Positions 1 through 9,531 are shown, counted from the first letter of the stretch. The stretch: DNA of 64,000 nucleotides from Actinomycetes bacterium (GCA_023436775.1 JAEZHW010000055.1:62001-126000); one strand, 5' to 3'. Notes: a model not told the origin generated them from the sequence alone. Program-made: numbers and translations.

Positions 1-13
1 GGTACTGCCTGCG

Positions 14-865
14 GTGACATCGCGAGCAGCCACCGGTGCGCCGACGGTGCAGGAGGGTGGCCCCTCGGCGCGATCGGCGACAGGGACCGACACGGCACCC
101 ACCTCGGTGCGGCCAGGGCGAGGGGCGGTCCGGGCGCGACGAAAGCAGGAACGCGCGGAAATCCGCCGATTCACCGCCGACCTGCGTCGTCGTCGGCGTC
201 GCAAGTGGATCGCGCTGGGAGTTGTTGTGACCCTGGTGGCGCTGTTGTTGGTTGGGATTTTCTCGCCCATGTTTGCGGTGCGCCAGATCGAGGTGCTCGG
301 CACGAACCGCGTGGATGCCGAGGCGGTGAGCGCGGCGCTGGCTGATCAGCTCGACACGCCGCTGCCATTGATCGATCCCGGATCCGTGGCACAGGCGCTG
401 GCGCAGTTCCCCGCGATTGAAAGCTTCGTGGTGGAGAGTGCACTGCCGTCGACGCTGGTCGTGCGCATCGTGGAGCGCACCCCGGTCGCGTTGTTGCGGG
501 AGGGGAACCTGTACGTGCTGGTGGATGCGGTCGGGGTGGAGTTGGGCCGTGAAGTGGATCGCCCGAAGGGGCTGCCCGTCGCGGCGGTCGACAGTCAAGG
601 TGTTGAGGGGCAGAGCTTCAAGGCGGCCATTCGCGTGATTCGCGCCTTGCCGGCGGAGCTACGCAGCAAGGTTGATTCCGTGCGGGCCCGGTCCTTGGAC
701 GATGTGGTGCTGGCCATGCGCGACTCGGACCTCATCGTGCACTGGGGGAGCGCGGACGACTCGGTGCAGAAGGCGCGAGTGCTGGCTGCATTGATGGCGA
801 AGAACAAGGGTGGTACGCCGAAGGAATTCGACGTGTCCTCACCGTCGTCGCCAATTCAGCGCTGA
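14..865 (+). CDS. ftsQ: Cell division protein FtsQ (DivIB)
   Basis: Bitopic divisome protein that links early and late division proteins at the septum. Residues 1-64 are a cytoplasmic tail rich in Arg (six Arg near 58-63). One membrane segment lies at about 65-83, then a POTRA domain (about 86-153, beginning AVRQIEVLG) and the beta domain outside the cell. 283 aa fits the family. It lies directly before ftsZ, as in all dcw clusters. The GTG at 14 is the first start visible, but the frame is open to the window edge, so the true start may lie upstream. Function is assigned from architecture plus position. Confidence 0.93.
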   Translation: MTSRAATGAPTVQEGGPSARSATGTDTAPTSVRPGRGAVRARRKQERAEIRRFTADLRRRRRRKWIALGVVVTLVALLLVGIFSPMFAVRQIEVLGTNRVDAEAVSAALADQLDTPLPLIDPGSVAQALAQFPAIESFVVESALPSTLVVRIVERTPVALLREGNLYVLVDAVGVELGREVDRPKGLPVAAVDSQGVEGQSFKAAIRVIRALPAELRSKVDSVRARSLDDVVLAMRDSDLIVHWGSADDSVQKARVLAALMAKNKGGTPKEFDVSSPSSPIQR

Positions 866-980
866 CGCCGGCGACAGACCGCGACAGATCTGCGACACTC
901 CGGGATGCGTTCCCTGGCCAGGTGCGATTGCTCGCGTAGCGTCAGCGACAGACCAGGATACCTGAGGATAACTCTAAGGG

Positions 981-995
981 TCAAGTAAAACTTGA
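981..995. promoter_or_regulatory. Inverted repeat upstream of ftsZ
   Basis: TCAAGT (981-986), AAA, ACTTGA (990-995): a perfect 6-bp inverted repeat ending 7 nt before the GGAGG of ftsZ. It could be an operator or a small hairpin near the ribosome-binding site. No regulator can be named from the sequence. Confidence 0.35.
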
Positions 996-1014
996 AGGTT
1001 TCGGAGGCCGGAAC

Positions 1015-2148
1015 GTGACCATGCAGCAGAACTACCTCGCCGAGATTAAGGTCGTCGGCATTGGTGGCGGTGGTGTCAACGCCGTCAACCGCATGATCGA
1101 ACTCGGTCTGCGCGGGGTGGAGTTCATTGCGGTGAACACGGACGCTCAGGCGCTGTTGCTGAGCGACGCCGACGTCAAGCTCGACATCGGCCGTGCGCTG
1201 ACCCGTGGCCTCGGGGCTGGTGCTGACCCGGAAATTGGTCGCCGCGCGGCCGAGGACCATGCGGAAGAAATTGAAGAAGCCCTCCGTGGCGCCGACATGG
1301 TCTTCGTCACCGCCGGTGAGGGCGGTGGCACCGGTACCGGTGGCGCCCCCGTCGTCGCGCGCATCGCCAAGTCGGTGGGCGCGTTGACCATCGGCGTGGT
1401 GACCAAGCCGTTCAGTTTCGAAGGCAAGCGCCGCATGCAACAGGCCGAGGCTGGTGTTGCCCGCCTCAAGGAAGAGGTCGACACCCTCATCGTGGTGCCG
1501 AACGATCGCCTGCTGCAGATCAGCGATCGCGGCCTCAGCATGGTGGATGCCTTCCTGTCGGCCGACCAGGTGCTGCTCGCCGGTGTGCAGGGCATCACGG
1601 ACCTGGTGACCACGCCGGGTCTGATCAACCTGGACTTCGCCGACGTGAAGTCGGTCATGCAGGGCGCCGGGAGTGCGCTGATGGGTATTGGTTCGTCCCG
1701 CGGTGCGGACCGCGCCATCAAGGCAGCGGAACTCGCCGTCGCTTCGCCGCTGCTGGAAGCCTCGATCGAGGGCGCGCATGGCGTGCTGCTGTCGATCCAG
1801 GGTGGCTCGAACCTCGGCATCTTCGAAATCAACGACGCCGCCAAGCTCATCCAGGAAGCAGTGCACCCCGAGGCCAACATCATCTTCGGTGCGGTGATTG
1901 ACGACACGCTCGGCGACGAGGTGCGGGTGACCGTGATCGCCGCCGGATTCGATGGCGGCGAGCCGCAGCACCGTCCGATGCCGGCCGCCGGTATCGGTGC
2001 CACCCCGGTGAGCGCGGACTCCGGTCCGGTGGCGACCGAGTCGGACTGGCTGACCGGGGAGGTGTTGCCGGCGGACGCTCCGCCGCTGCACCCGGCCGTG
2101 GACGAGGCGGACGGCCAGGACCTGGACATCCCCGACTTCCTGCGCTGA
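1015..2148 (+). CDS. ftsZ: Cell division GTPase FtsZ
   Basis: Tubulin-like GTPase that forms the cytokinetic Z ring. The tubulin signature GGGTGTGG is at 103-110 and the T7 synergy loop NLDFADV at about 205-211. The conserved C-terminal peptide DLDIPDFLR (369-377) is the docking site for SepF and other partners. Length 377 aa. The GTG at 1015 is preferred because GGAGG (1003-1007) is 7 nt away, whereas the ATG at 1021 would be 13 nt away. A 149-bp gap separates it from ftsQ, so ftsZ probably has its own promoter. The stop lies 2 nt before yggS. Confidence 0.98.
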   Translation: MTMQQNYLAEIKVVGIGGGGVNAVNRMIELGLRGVEFIAVNTDAQALLLSDADVKLDIGRALTRGLGAGADPEIGRRAAEDHAEEIEEALRGADMVFVTAGEGGGTGTGGAPVVARIAKSVGALTIGVVTKPFSFEGKRRMQQAEAGVARLKEEVDTLIVVPNDRLLQISDRGLSMVDAFLSADQVLLAGVQGITDLVTTPGLINLDFADVKSVMQGAGSALMGIGSSRGADRAIKAAELAVASPLLEASIEGAHGVLLSIQGGSNLGIFEINDAAKLIQEAVHPEANIIFGAVIDDTLGDEVRVTVIAAGFDGGEPQHRPMPAAGIGATPVSADSGPVATESDWLTGEVLPADAPPLHPAVDEADGQDLDIPDFLR

Positions 2149-2150
2149 TC

Positions 2151-2870
2151 ATGACGGATGCGTCGCTGACGCTGCCGGATGCGGAGCGTGCCGCACTGGC
2201 GGACCGTTTGGCGTCGGTCCGGGAGCGGATCGAGCAGGCGGCTCGTTCCGCCGGGCGCAGCGCTGAGTCGCTGACGCTGATTGCGGTCACGAAGTTCCAT
2301 CCTGCTGCGCTGGCGGCGGAGCTGGTGCGCCTCGGTGTGACCCACCTCGGCGAGAACCGTCATCAGGAAGCGGCCGCAAAGTCCGCAGCATTGGCGGAGG
2401 TGGGCATCGCCCCGACCTGGCATTTCCTGGGGCAGTTGCAGACGAACAAGGCCCGACACGTCGCGCGCTACGCAGGCATGGTGCACACCGTGGATCGAGC
2501 GGAGCTGGTGCAGGCACTGAGTCGACTGGAGCAGCCGCTCGACTGCCTGTTGCAGGTCAACCTGACCGATGACGAGCATCGGGGAGGGGTCGCTCCCAAC
2601 GGCATCGAGTCGCTCACTGAGCAGATCCTCGCTGCTCCGGGACTGCGGTTGCGCGGGATGATGGCGGTCGCCCCGCTGCCGCAGGAGGAAGCTCCTGAGG
2701 CAGCCTTCGCGCGATTGGCCGACTATGCCGCACGACTGAGGTCGCTGGCGCCGGATGCCACCATCCTCTCGGCGGGGATGTCCCTCGACCTCGAGGCGGC
2801 GGTGGCTGCCGGTGCGACACACCTACGAATCGGCACTGCAATCACCGGAAACCGTCCTACCCAGGGTTAA
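2151..2870 (+). CDS. YggS/PROSC-family PLP homeostasis protein
   Basis: Single-domain pyridoxal-phosphate-binding protein of the YggS (PLPBP) family, thought to buffer PLP and affect amino-acid pools; no catalytic activity is established. It has an alanine-racemase-like TIM barrel with the PLP lysine in AVTKFHP (Lys48) and the family motif HFLGQLQTNK. 239 aa is typical. The ATG at 2151 lies 2 nt after the ftsZ stop, implying translational coupling. The pgeF gene that commonly sits between ftsZ and yggS in actinobacteria is missing here. Confidence 0.93.
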   Translation: MTDASLTLPDAERAALADRLASVRERIEQAARSAGRSAESLTLIAVTKFHPAALAAELVRLGVTHLGENRHQEAAAKSAALAEVGIAPTWHFLGQLQTNKARHVARYAGMVHTVDRAELVQALSRLEQPLDCLLQVNLTDDEHRGGVAPNGIESLTEQILAAPGLRLRGMMAVAPLPQEEAPEAAFARLADYAARLRSLAPDATILSAGMSLDLEAAVAAGATHLRIGTAITGNRPTQG

Positions 2871-2904
2871 TCTCAAACCAGGTTTTTTCTACTTGGAGGT
2901 CACT

Positions 2905-3357
2905 ATGGCAAGCCCGCTGCGCAACGCGATGGTCTACCTCGGCCTGGCCGAGGAGGAGGAGTACGAGCAGCAGCCGCAGCAGCAGGCTGTCCAGCCGGTG
3001 GCAGCCCCCGCGCAGCCCCGCGGTCAAGTCACCCCGTTGCGGCGCGCCGCCGCAGCCCCGAGGAATGCAGGTCCAGCTGAGATGAACGAGATCCTCACCG
3101 TCCACCCGCGTGAGTACAAGGATGCCCAGATCATCGCCGAGCACTTCCGCGAGGGTGTTCCCGTGATCATGAACCTGTCCCAGATGCACGAGGGTGAGGC
3201 GCGCCGTCTGGTCGACTTCGCCAGCGGTCTGGCTCAGGGCCTCTACGGCAAGATCGAGCGGGTGACCAGCATGGTCTTCCTGCTTTCGCCGGCGCACGTC
3301 CAGATCACCGGCGACGCACCAGTCGCGGGCGAAACTGGGCCGGTCGTCGAGTACTAG
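2905..3357 (+). CDS. sepF: Cell division protein SepF
   Basis: Membrane anchor for FtsZ and partner in Z-ring assembly in Gram-positive bacteria. 150 aa: an amphipathic membrane-targeting N-terminus (about 1-14), an acidic then Gln/Pro-rich linker (15-55), and the SepF core (about 60-140), including ILTVHPREYKDAQ and MVFLLSPAHVQITGD. The ATG at 2905 has TGGAGG at 2894-2899. An in-frame extension back to 2755 would run into yggS and is not SepF-like. A strong hairpin follows the stop, so the ftsZ-yggS-sepF unit probably ends here. yggT, often the next gene, is absent. Confidence 0.96.
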   Translation: MASPLRNAMVYLGLAEEEEYEQQPQQQAVQPVAAPAQPRGQVTPLRRAAAAPRNAGPAEMNEILTVHPREYKDAQIIAEHFREGVPVIMNLSQMHEGEARRLVDFASGLAQGLYGKIERVTSMVFLLSPAHVQITGDAPVAGETGPVVEY

Positions 3358-3370
3358 CCACAGCCTTCAC

Positions 3371-3411
3371 GACGCCGCGTGCGACCACCGTTGGGTGGTG
3401 CACGCGGCGTC
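3371..3411 (+). terminator. GC-rich hairpin terminator after sepF
   Basis: Perfect 12-bp stem GACGCCGCGTGC (3371-3382) with GCACGCGGCGTC (3400-3411). The loop itself pairs ACCACC (3384-3389) with GGTGGT (3394-3399). It starts 13 nt after the sepF stop. There is no T tract, as is common for actinobacterial terminators. Confidence 0.8.
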
Positions 3412-3652
3412 GTCATTCGTTCGCAGCACCGGGTCGCGCCGGCACTGCGGTACCCTCGGCAAGGCCCGATTTCCAGGCATCACGGGGAAGATTCAGGACA
3501 CCCCCAGGTGGGTGACCCCTACTCTGGGGCCAGATCTGGGGCATCTTCCCCCTGGATTCTTGGGTGCGCTGTGCTTGAATGGAAATGGAAATCCACAGCA
3601 CGGATTCCCGCCGGGCACCCGACCCGATGCGTACCTAAAGAGGTGAATTGTC

Positions 3653-4369
3653 ATGGCTTTGACTCCTGAGGATGTGGTCAACAAGCGGTTCTCGCCGACC
3701 AAGTTCCGTGAGGGCTACGACCAGGATGAGGTCGACAGCTTCCTTGACGAGGTCGTCCTCGAACTGCGTCGGATGAACCAGGAAAACCAGGAGCTGCGTC
3801 AACGTCTGGCCGCGAGCGAGGCTCGCATCGCCGAGCTGACCCGCGGCGGTGCTCCGTCGCCGGCACTCACCGAGCAGATGCAGGCACAGGTTGCCGCTGG
3901 TGCGCCGGCCTCGCCGCTGGGCCTTCCGTTCCCGACTGCTGGTTCGGGTGCCAGCGCTCTGGACCCGGGCAACACCAGCAACCTGCTGCAGTTGGCTCGC
4001 CGTCTGCACGAAGAGCACGTTCGCGAAGGTATCGAAAAGCGCGACGCCCTCATCGCCGAAGGTCAGGCGACCGCGCAGCGCATCATCGCCGATGCTGAGG
4101 CAGCGCAGCGTTCGCACAACTCGGCGCTGGAGCAGGAACGTGCGCTCATTGAGCACCGTATCGACGAACTGCGCAGCTTCGAGCGCGAATACCGTGGCCG
4201 TCTCAAGAGCTGGATCGAAGGACAGCTGCGCGACATCGAGTCGGGCAGCATCGTCGGTCAGACGGTGCAGGCACTGACGGCACAGGGTGGCCCAGGCTAC
4301 CCGCAGCAGCCGCAGCAGCCGGCGTACCAGGGTCAGCAGGGGTACCAGGGCTTCAGTGCCCAGGGCTGA
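3653..4369 (+). CDS. wag31: DivIVA/Wag31 polar growth scaffold
   Basis: Coiled-coil protein that recognises curved membrane at poles and septum and organises peptidoglycan synthesis in actinobacteria. The N-terminal DivIVA domain (about 1-65) starts MALTPEDVVNKRFSPTKFRE. A variable linker (about 66-105) follows, then a long coiled coil (about 106-205) and a Gly/Gln/Tyr/Pro-rich tail (215-238). 238 aa. AAAGAGG (3637-3643) lies before the ATG. The 240-bp region after the sepF terminator presumably holds its own promoter, since this gene is normally expressed strongly and separately. Confidence 0.96.
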   Translation: MALTPEDVVNKRFSPTKFREGYDQDEVDSFLDEVVLELRRMNQENQELRQRLAASEARIAELTRGGAPSPALTEQMQAQVAAGAPASPLGLPFPTAGSGASALDPGNTSNLLQLARRLHEEHVREGIEKRDALIAEGQATAQRIIADAEAAQRSHNSALEQERALIEHRIDELRSFEREYRGRLKSWIEGQLRDIESGSIVGQTVQALTAQGGPGYPQQPQQPAYQGQQGYQGFSAQG

Positions 4370-4928
4370 GCGGCGCCGCGGAGCAATCGCCATCCTGAGC
4401 GTTGCCGGTATCGCGGTCGTTGCGTATTTCCTCGACTTCATCACCAAGGAACTGGTCCTCGCCAATATTGGCGAGGGCCATTCCGTGCAGGTACTGGGGG
4501 AGTTCCTGCAGTGGACCTTCGTACGTAATCCCGGTGCAGCGTTCTCGCTCGCCTCAGGAATGACCTGGATCTTTACGCTGATTGCGCTGGCGGTCACCGT
4601 GGCGATCGTGGTGATGGCGCCTCGGCTGCGATCCTGGTGGTGGACGCTGGTGTTTGGCGCACTGCTGGGTGGCGTGCTGGGGAACCTCACGGACCGGCTG
4701 TTCCGGGAGCCTGGTTTCGCCGAGGGTCACGTCATCGACTTCATCCATTTCAGTTTCTTCCCGGCAATCTTCAACGTCGCGGATGTCTTCATCGTGGGCA
4801 GCATGGGCCTGTTCCTGGTGCTCACCATGCTGGGGATCGAGCTCGATGGCACCCGGCACCGTGTCGGCCATCACGACGTCGTGACGACGGCAGCCGAGAC
4901 GGAATCCACCGCCGAGGAGTCGGCGTGA
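4356..4928 (+). CDS. lspA: Lipoprotein signal peptidase LspA
   Basis: Type II signal peptidase, an aspartyl protease in the membrane that cleaves prolipoprotein signal peptides after lipid modification. Four membrane segments. Conserved blocks are NPGAAFS, NLTDRLF, GHVIDFIHF and FNVADVFIVG, the last two carrying the catalytic Asp pair. About 190 aa from GTG 4356, which overlaps the wag31 3' end by 14 bp. A start at 4287 would add an Arg/Ser-rich tail encoded inside wag31 and is unlikely. The ribosome-binding site is weak, so the exact start is uncertain. Confidence 0.94.
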   Translation: MPRAERRRGAIAILSVAGIAVVAYFLDFITKELVLANIGEGHSVQVLGEFLQWTFVRNPGAAFSLASGMTWIFTLIALAVTVAIVVMAPRLRSWWWTLVFGALLGGVLGNLTDRLFREPGFAEGHVIDFIHFSFFPAIFNVADVFIVGSMGLFLVLTMLGIELDGTRHRVGHHDVVTTAAETESTAEESA

Positions 4929-5848
4929 GCGTTCGTTCGCTCCCGGTGCCGGACGCGCTGGACGGTGAGCGGGCGGACGCCGGTGTCGCCAAGATCCTCG
5001 GGCTCAGCCGCACGCAGGCCGCCGAGATCGCGGACGCCGGCGGCATTGTCCTGGAGGGCAAGACCCTCGGCAAGTCGGATCGACTCCGGGCGGGTGGCTG
5101 GCTCTCGATCTTTTGGGAGGACCGGCCCGCCGTCGAAATCGTGCCGATCGACCTGCCTGAACTTGGCATCGTTTACGAGGATGACGACATCGTCGTCGTC
5201 GACAAGCCGGTCGGGGTCGCGGCGCATCCGGCGCCAGGCTGGGATGGCCCTACCGTCCTTGGAGCGTTGGCTGGCGCGGGCAAGCGGATCGCGACCAGCG
5301 GTGCGCCGGAGCGGGCTGGCATTGTGCACCGCCTCGACGCAGCAACCACCGGTCTGATGGTGGTGGCCAAGACCGAGCAGGCCTATAGCGATTTGAAGCG
5401 CGCCTTCAAGGAGCGCACGGTCGAGAAGATCTATCACGCCCTGGTGCAGGGGCATCCGGACCCGTTGTCTGGCACGATCGACGCGCCGGTTGGCCGTCAC
5501 CCGCGTCACGACTGGAAGTTTGCGGTGACCGCCGACGGGAAGCATGCGGTCACGCACTACGAGACGATTGAGGCCTTCGCTGGCGCCTCACTGCTGGAGA
5601 TCCACCTCGAGACCGGGCGCACGCACCAGATCCGTGTGCACATGGCAGCACAACGGCACCCCTGTGTGGGCGACCCGCTCTATGGTGGTGACCCGGTCCT
5701 CGCGGAACGTCTTGGGCTCACCCGGCAGTGGCTGCACGCCATGCAGCTCGGCTTCACGCATCCCACCACGGGTGAGCGAGTCACCTTCACCAGCACGTAT
5801 CCGGCGGACCTGCAGCACGCGCTCGATGTGCTGCGCGACGCCGCCTAG
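4925..5848 (+). CDS. rluD: RluA-family 23S rRNA pseudouridine synthase (RluD-like)
   Basis: Converts specific uridines of 23S rRNA to pseudouridine. An N-terminal S4 RNA-binding domain (about 14-62) is followed by the RluA-type catalytic domain with GIVHRLDAATTGLMVVAKT carrying the catalytic Asp, and GRTHQIRVHMA further on. 307 aa. The GTG at 4925 overlaps the lspA stop (GTGA), so the two are coupled. The lspA-rluD-dnaE order is typical of actinobacteria. The exact target position in rRNA cannot be told from sequence. Confidence 0.94.
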   Translation: MSVRSLPVPDALDGERADAGVAKILGLSRTQAAEIADAGGIVLEGKTLGKSDRLRAGGWLSIFWEDRPAVEIVPIDLPELGIVYEDDDIVVVDKPVGVAAHPAPGWDGPTVLGALAGAGKRIATSGAPERAGIVHRLDAATTGLMVVAKTEQAYSDLKRAFKERTVEKIYHALVQGHPDPLSGTIDAPVGRHPRHDWKFAVTADGKHAVTHYETIEAFAGASLLEIHLETGRTHQIRVHMAAQRHPCVGDPLYGGDPVLAERLGLTRQWLHAMQLGFTHPTTGERVTFTSTYPADLQHALDVLRDAA

Positions 5849-5914
5849 TCACGCCGACGCGTACCCAGTGTCCGCAGTGGCGGGTAGGCTGGCTAGGAGA
5901 ACTGGAGGCGATGC

Positions 5915-8900
5915 GTGACGGCTCACCGCGACGGCTTTGTACACCTACACGTGCACAGCGAGTACTCGATGCTCGACGGTGCTGCTCGGGTGAAGCCGCT
6001 GGTCAAAGCCGCTGCGGAAGCGGGCATGCCGGCCCTGGCGATTACTGACCACGGCAACATGTTCGGTGCCTACGATTTCTGGCACAGCGCCACGGCTGCG
6101 GGCCTGACGCCGATCATCGGTACTGAGGCGTATCTGACGCCGGGGAAGGACTACCACCGCTCCGAGAAGCGCCGCGTGCGTTGGGGTAACGGCGGCGAAG
6201 ACGACGTGTCCGGCTCTGGCGCCTACACGCACATGACCCTGTTGGCCGAGACCACCGAGGGCATGTACAACCTGTTCCGGCTCTCCTCCCTGGCCTCGAT
6301 GGAGGGTCAGTACTTCAAGCCGCGTATGGACCGCGATCTGCTGCACCGGTACGGCAAGGGGATCATCGCCACGACGGGCTGCCCGGGTGGTGAGGTGCAG
6401 ACTCGACTGCGCCTCGGCCAGTTCGATCTGGCCCTCGAGGCGGCCGCGGAATTCCGCGACATCTTTGGGCCTGACAACTTCTTTGTCGAGATCATGGATC
6501 ACGGCATCGAGGTCGAGCGCCGCGTGGTGCAGGACCTCAAAGAAATTTCCAAGCGCCTCAATCTGCCGTTGGTTGCGACCAACGACCTGCACTACGTGCG
6601 CGCGGAAGATCACGAAGCGCACGCGGCCCTGCTGTGTGTGCAGTCCGGCTCCACGCTGGACGACCCCAATCGCTTCAAGTTCGATGGCAACGAGTACTAC
6701 CTGAAGACCGCCGAACAGATGCGTCGCGTCTTCCGGGAAATGCCCGAGGCCTGTGACGCCACGCTGGACATCGCAGAACGCTGCAAGGTGGAGTTCCACA
6801 AGCGCGACCTGATGCCGCGCTTCCCCGTGCCGGAGGGTGAGACCGAAGCATCCTGGTTCGAGAAGGAATCGTGGCGAGGCCTCGAGGGTCGCTTCCCGGG
6901 CGGGGTGAGCGAACGGCACCGCCAGCAGCTGCAATACGAGATCGACGTGATCAAGCAGATGGGCTTCCCCGGCTACTTCCTGGTGGTTGCCGACTTCATC
7001 CGCTGGGCTCGCGAACAGGGAATTCGAGTCGGCCCGGGCCGTGGTTCGGCCGCCGGTTCGCTGGTGGCCTATGCGCTCGGCATCACCGAGCTGGATCCGC
7101 TGGCACACGGCCTGATTTTCGAACGCTTCCTGAACCCAGATCGCGTCTCGATGCCCGATATTGATGTCGACTTCGACGACCGCCGGCGTCCCGAAGTGAT
7201 CCGCTACGTCACGGAAAAGTATGGCGAGGATCGGGTGGCCCAGATCGTGACCTACGGCACGATCAAGGCCAAGCAGGCGCTCAAGGACAGTGCCCGCGTG
7301 CTTGGCATGCCCTACGCGGTCGGTGACCGGCTCACCAAGGCCATGCCGCCGATGGTGATGGGCAAGGACGTCACCCTCGAGGAGATGTTTGACCCGAACG
7401 CGGATCGGTACAAGGAGTCGGGCGAATTCCGCGCACTGGTGGAATCGGACTTCGAGGCGCGCCGGGCTTTCGAAACCGCTCGTGGCCTCGAGGGTCTGAA
7501 GCGCCAGTGGGGCGTGCACGCGGCCGGCGTCATCATGTCGGCCGAGCCGCTGCTTGATGTGCTACCGATGATGCGTCGCGAGGACGATGGTGCCTTCATC
7601 ACGCAGTTCGACCAGCCGCCGCTGGAATCCTTGGGTCTGCTCAAGATGGACTTCCTGGGGTTGCGCAACCTCACCGTCCTCGACGATGCTCTGGCCCTGA
7701 TCAAGGAGAACCGCGGCGAGACCGTGGTCCTTGAGGACCTGGACCTGAACGCGGACAAAGCGACGTACGAACTGTTGTCGCGTGGTGACACGCTCGGTGT
7801 ATTCCAGCTCGATGGTGGTCCGATGCGGGCCCTGTTGCGTCAGCTCAAGCCGACCAACTTCGAAGACATCTCGGCGGTCATCGCGCTGTACCGGCCCGGC
7901 CCGATGGGGATGGGATCGCACACCAAGTACGCCATGCGCAAGAACGGGCTGGAACAGGTCGAAGCGATCCACCCCGAACTCGATGAACCACTGCGCGAAA
8001 TCCTCGAGGGCACCTTCGGCCTGATCGTCTATCAGGAGCAGGTTATGGCGGCCGCCCAGAAGGCGGCAGGCTTCAGTCTTGGCCAGGCCGACATTCTGCG
8101 CCGTGCCATGGGCAAGAAGAAGAAGGAGGAGCTGGATAAGCAGTACGCCGGCTTCTCGGAGGGTATGAAGCGGAATGGCTTCAGCGACTCCGCGGTCAAG
8201 GCACTGTGGGACACGCTGCTGCCCTTCGCCGACTATGCCTTCAACAAGGCGCACTCGGCCGGCTACGGCGTACTGAGTTATTGGACTGCCTTCCTGAAGG
8301 CGAACTATCCGGCCGAGTACATGGCCGCGGTGCTCACCAGCGTGGGTGACTCCAAGGACAAAATGGCGATCTACCTCAATGAGTGTCGCCGCATGGGCAT
8401 CAAGGTGTTGCCGCCGGATGTGAATGCCTCAACCGTCCACTTCCGGGCTGTGGGCGACGACATCCGCTTCGGTATGGCTGCTGTGCGTAATGTCGGTGTG
8501 CACGTGGTGGAGGGCATCGAGGAGGCACGGAAGTCGAAGGGCGACTTCACCTCCTTCCACGATTTCCTCAAGAAGGTGCCGAGCAGTGTGCTCAATAAGC
8601 GCGCCATTGAATCCTTGATCAAGGCGGGCGGTTTCGACTCGCTAGGACACCACCGTCGGGCTCTGATCGAGATCCATGAATCCGCCATTGACAAGGTGAT
8701 GGCCGACAAGCGCAACGAAGAGGATGGCGCCATTGGCTTCGACTTCGATGCCTTGTTTGCCGAGGCGGGCGAGGATGTCACCTTCGATGCTGTGCCCGAC
8801 CGTCCGGAATGGGACAAGCGCACCCGCCTGGCTTTCGAACGTGAAATGCTGGGCCTCTACGTCTCCGACCATCCGCTGGCTGGCCTCGAACGAGAGCTCG

Positions 8901-9451
8901 CGAAGCACGCCACCACCACCGTGGAAGAACTCCGGGCCTTCGACCGCGGCAAGGACGGTGAGACGGTCGTGATCGCGGGTCTGATCACCAGCGTGCAACA
9001 CCGCGTGGCGCGCACCAGTGGTCGTGGCTTCGGCTCGATTGAGTTTGAAGACTTCACCGGTCAGACCACGGTGATGTTCCTCGGGCGTAGCTATGAAGAG
9101 TTCGGCCCGATGCTGCAGGCCGACCGCGTCGCCGCGATCCAAGGCCGCGTGAACTGGCGCGACGAGGACGTGGCACTGCACGCTCAGCGGGTCACCTTCA
9201 TCGAATCCGCCGGTGATGCCGACCAGATCGGACCCTTGCAGTTGCACGTTCCTGAGCATCGAGCAACCCCGGATCTGATGCGCGGGCTACGGCAGATTTT
9301 CGAGCGCCATCAGGGCACCCGCGAGGTGCGCCTGCGTATGCTGCAACCCTCCGGTGCGGCGCGCATCTACGAACTGCCGTTCCAGATCAAGACCGGACCG
9401 GACTTCTACGGCGAAATCAAGGCCCTGCTCGGGCCGGGCAGCCTGGGCTAG
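5915..9451 (+). CDS. dnaE: DNA polymerase III subunit alpha (DnaE)
   Basis: Replicative DNA polymerase catalytic subunit. An N-terminal PHP domain begins FVHLHVHSEYSMLDG. The Pol III palm follows, with the aspartates of PDIDVDFDD (Asp415, Asp417, Asp419) and a further Asp in LLKMDFLGLRNLT (about 578). Next come the fingers, a helix-hairpin-helix and beta-binding region, and an OB fold at about 1025-1085 (VVIAGLITSVQHRVART). 1178 aa is normal for DnaE1. GTG 5915 has GGAGG at 5904-5908. A TAGGCT hexamer at 5885-5890 may be its -10 element. Confidence 0.98.
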   Translation: MTAHRDGFVHLHVHSEYSMLDGAARVKPLVKAAAEAGMPALAITDHGNMFGAYDFWHSATAAGLTPIIGTEAYLTPGKDYHRSEKRRVRWGNGGEDDVSGSGAYTHMTLLAETTEGMYNLFRLSSLASMEGQYFKPRMDRDLLHRYGKGIIATTGCPGGEVQTRLRLGQFDLALEAAAEFRDIFGPDNFFVEIMDHGIEVERRVVQDLKEISKRLNLPLVATNDLHYVRAEDHEAHAALLCVQSGSTLDDPNRFKFDGNEYYLKTAEQMRRVFREMPEACDATLDIAERCKVEFHKRDLMPRFPVPEGETEASWFEKESWRGLEGRFPGGVSERHRQQLQYEIDVIKQMGFPGYFLVVADFIRWAREQGIRVGPGRGSAAGSLVAYALGITELDPLAHGLIFERFLNPDRVSMPDIDVDFDDRRRPEVIRYVTEKYGEDRVAQIVTYGTIKAKQALKDSARVLGMPYAVGDRLTKAMPPMVMGKDVTLEEMFDPNADRYKESGEFRALVESDFEARRAFETARGLEGLKRQWGVHAAGVIMSAEPLLDVLPMMRREDDGAFITQFDQPPLESLGLLKMDFLGLRNLTVLDDALALIKENRGETVVLEDLDLNADKATYELLSRGDTLGVFQLDGGPMRALLRQLKPTNFEDISAVIALYRPGPMGMGSHTKYAMRKNGLEQVEAIHPELDEPLREILEGTFGLIVYQEQVMAAAQKAAGFSLGQADILRRAMGKKKKEELDKQYAGFSEGMKRNGFSDSAVKALWDTLLPFADYAFNKAHSAGYGVLSYWTAFLKANYPAEYMAAVLTSVGDSKDKMAIYLNECRRMGIKVLPPDVNASTVHFRAVGDDIRFGMAAVRNVGVHVVEGIEEARKSKGDFTSFHDFLKKVPSSVLNKRAIESLIKAGGFDSLGHHRRALIEIHESAIDKVMADKRNEEDGAIGFDFDALFAEAGEDVTFDAVPDRPEWDKRTRLAFEREMLGLYVSDHPLAGLERELAKHATTTVEELRAFDRGKDGETVVIAGLITSVQHRVARTSGRGFGSIEFEDFTGQTTVMFLGRSYEEFGPMLQADRVAAIQGRVNWRDEDVALHAQRVTFIESAGDADQIGPLQLHVPEHRATPDLMRGLRQIFERHQGTREVRLRMLQPSGAARIYELPFQIKTGPDFYGEIKALLGPGSLG

Positions 9452-9531
9452 CTGGGCGCAACGGCGAACGTGCCTGCGGCCGGGCGACCATGGGCGGCAG
9501 CGGGCCTGCCTCCAGCCCGTGCGGGTCGCGG

